Below, piece by piece: positions 63,034 to 64,000 of a stretch of 64,000 bases of DNA. The stretch covers positions 310,001-374,000 of the forward strand of contig NZ_JAOZEV010000003.1 of assembly GCF_025847275.1 (NCBI RefSeq), written 5' to 3'. The notes below the pieces were generated by a model. It worked only from the letters and a program-made list of their open reading frames with translations, was not told the origin of the DNA and did not search any database. Numbering within the stretch: position 1 is the stretch's first letter; each line of letters starts with the position of its first letter. Source of the stretch: Flavobacterium frigoritolerans (GTDB lineage Bacteria > Bacteroidota > Bacteroidia > Flavobacteriales > Flavobacteriaceae). Both the position numbers and the translations under genes were made by a program.

Positions 63034-64000
63034 ATGTTCGATCGCATCGTTAAATTCACAAACAGTACATCTTTTATCAACGCTTCAAAAGTTACACTTG
63101 CATCTGTTGTTCCTGTCTTGTTTTTTAACTTTTTAGGGTATTTCGAAATCGGCTTTACAATTGCACTTGGTGCTTTTTATACCTATCCGAGTGATATTCC
63201 TAGTAATCTTAAACATAAAATAAAAGGAATTGTAGTTACAGCTCTAATTGTTTCATGCGTTAACCTATTAGTTAATCTTGTTTACCCATTTCCTTGGTTG
63301 TTCTATCCATTTTTAGGAATATTACTTTTCCTATCGTCTATGATTTCTGTTTATGGACAAAGAGCAACTATGGCATCATTCTCGGCTTTACTCTCTATTT
63401 CGCTATCATTTGCTCACTTACATGAAGGTTGGGAAGCTGTATTGCATTCTAGCTATATTTTTGCAGGAGGGTTATTCTATTTAATCGTTTCTCTTATTTT
63501 TCATTATGTTAAACCACATCGCTATGTCGAATTACAAATTGCAGATGGAATTCGATTAACTGCAAAATACTTAAAACTTAGAGGTGATTTATGGAATCCT
63601 GATGCCGACAGAAAAAAGATCATCGAGAAACAATTACATCTTCAGGTTGAATTAAACCAAATTCATGAGAATTTAAGGCAAGTACTTATTGGCAATAGAG
63701 CCACATCTGGAGACTCCAGCCAAAACCGAAAAATGCTTATTGTTTTTATAACATTAGTCGAAATTCAGGAGTTGGCACTATCCACTTCATTTGACCATAA
63801 TAAATTACACAAAAAATTTAGCGACCATCCAGAAGCCCTGCGTTCTTATCAGAATCTAGCATATAAACTCGCCTCTACTTTAAAAAAACTATCTAAAAGT
63901 GTCCATAAAGCCTCTAAATATATCTCTGTAAACGATTTAAAGAAGGAATTAGATGGGTTACAATCTGCAATTGATGCATATAAAAATAATCTAGGCAAAA
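63034..64000 (+). CDS. FUSC/YccS-type inner-membrane protein (3' end outside window)
   Basis: The first 322 residues of this gene are visible and have no stop. The start MFDRIVKFTNSTSFINASKV leads into five or six membrane spans (LASVVPVLFFNFLGYF, IGFTIALGAFYTYPSDIPSN, VVTALIVSCVNLLVNLVYPF, FLGILLFLSSMISVYGQRAT) and then a long cytosolic helical domain (QLHLQVELNQIHENLRQVLI). This is the YccS/YhfK layout of the fusaric-acid-resistance-like (FUSC) family, with an expected second membrane half beyond the window. Substrate is unknown. Confidence 0.82.
   Translation, partial: MFDRIVKFTNSTSFINASKVTLASVVPVLFFNFLGYFEIGFTIALGAFYTYPSDIPSNLKHKIKGIVVTALIVSCVNLLVNLVYPFPWLFYPFLGILLFLSSMISVYGQRATMASFSALLSISLSFAHLHEGWEAVLHSSYIFAGGLFYLIVSLIFHYVKPHRYVELQIADGIRLTAKYLKLRGDLWNPDADRKKIIEKQLHLQVELNQIHENLRQVLIGNRATSGDSSQNRKMLIVFITLVEIQELALSTSFDHNKLHKKFSDHPEALRSYQNLAYKLASTLKKLSKSVHKASKYISVNDLKKELDGLQSAIDAYKNNLGK

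Overview
The window is AT-rich DNA from a member of the Bacteroidota, most likely a Flavobacterium or close relative. The evidence is promoter boxes of the TAnnTTTG type, the near absence of Shine-Dalgarno sites, SprB-type repeats with a type IX secretion (T9SS) sorting tail, a fused ccoNO oxidase gene, DUF5606 next to def and mazG, and typical flavobacterial intergenic repeat words. No rRNA, tRNA, transposase or CRISPR array was seen.

Layout. 1-9.9 kb: the 5' end of a Crp/Fnr-type gene, a lipoprotein pectate lyase with a LacI-like palindrome upstream, a DUF3037/HipA-like kinase pair, a repeat-rich intergenic stretch, then housekeeping genes (NAD(P)HX dehydratase, gcvT, S41 protease, YebC) and a small lipoprotein. 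10.3-37.6 kb: a large accessory surface island. It runs in one direction: an FN3 protein, a 1767-aa SprB-like adhesin with a T9SS tail, a 1239-aa surface protein ending in an AHH nuclease domain (a polymorphic toxin), an Imm11-like immunity gene, an array of toxin-tail remnants alternating with small immunity-type genes, two lipoproteins, an outer-membrane barrel and a 1573-aa envelope protein. A second variable zone follows. There a C-terminal toxin scrap with a CPNC motif overlaps (TAATG) an endonuclease V-like gene that has lost a catalytic Asp and gained an N-terminal domain, followed at once by an intact-looking endonuclease V.

38-49.7 kb: housekeeping genes: a cysteine synthase-type enzyme, oligopeptidase B, YbaB, threonine aldolase, prfB with its programmed +1 frameshift, an outer-membrane phospholipase A, lpxD, an acyl-CoA carboxylase beta subunit, a DoxX protein and two unknowns. 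49.8-60.8 kb: a microaerobic respiration cluster: hemN, a SafE-like protein, ccoH, ccoG, ccoP, ccoQ, ccoNO, ccoS, the copper ATPase ccoI/fixI and a Crp/Fnr regulator. Three near-identical FNR-type palindromes lie before hemN, ccoS and ccoI, each with the same 36.5-nt offset to the -7 box. This suggests one regulon, possibly run by the linked regulator. 60.8-64 kb: mazG, a DUF5606 gene, def and the start of an FUSC-type membrane protein.

The most interesting biology is in the island. It looks like a T9SS/surface-displayed polymorphic toxin locus with two immunity arrays, one of which seems to have recruited endonuclease V, a deoxyinosine repair enzyme, as a possible antidote to a deaminase-like toxin. 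The toxin and immunity roles are inferred from sequence and context only.
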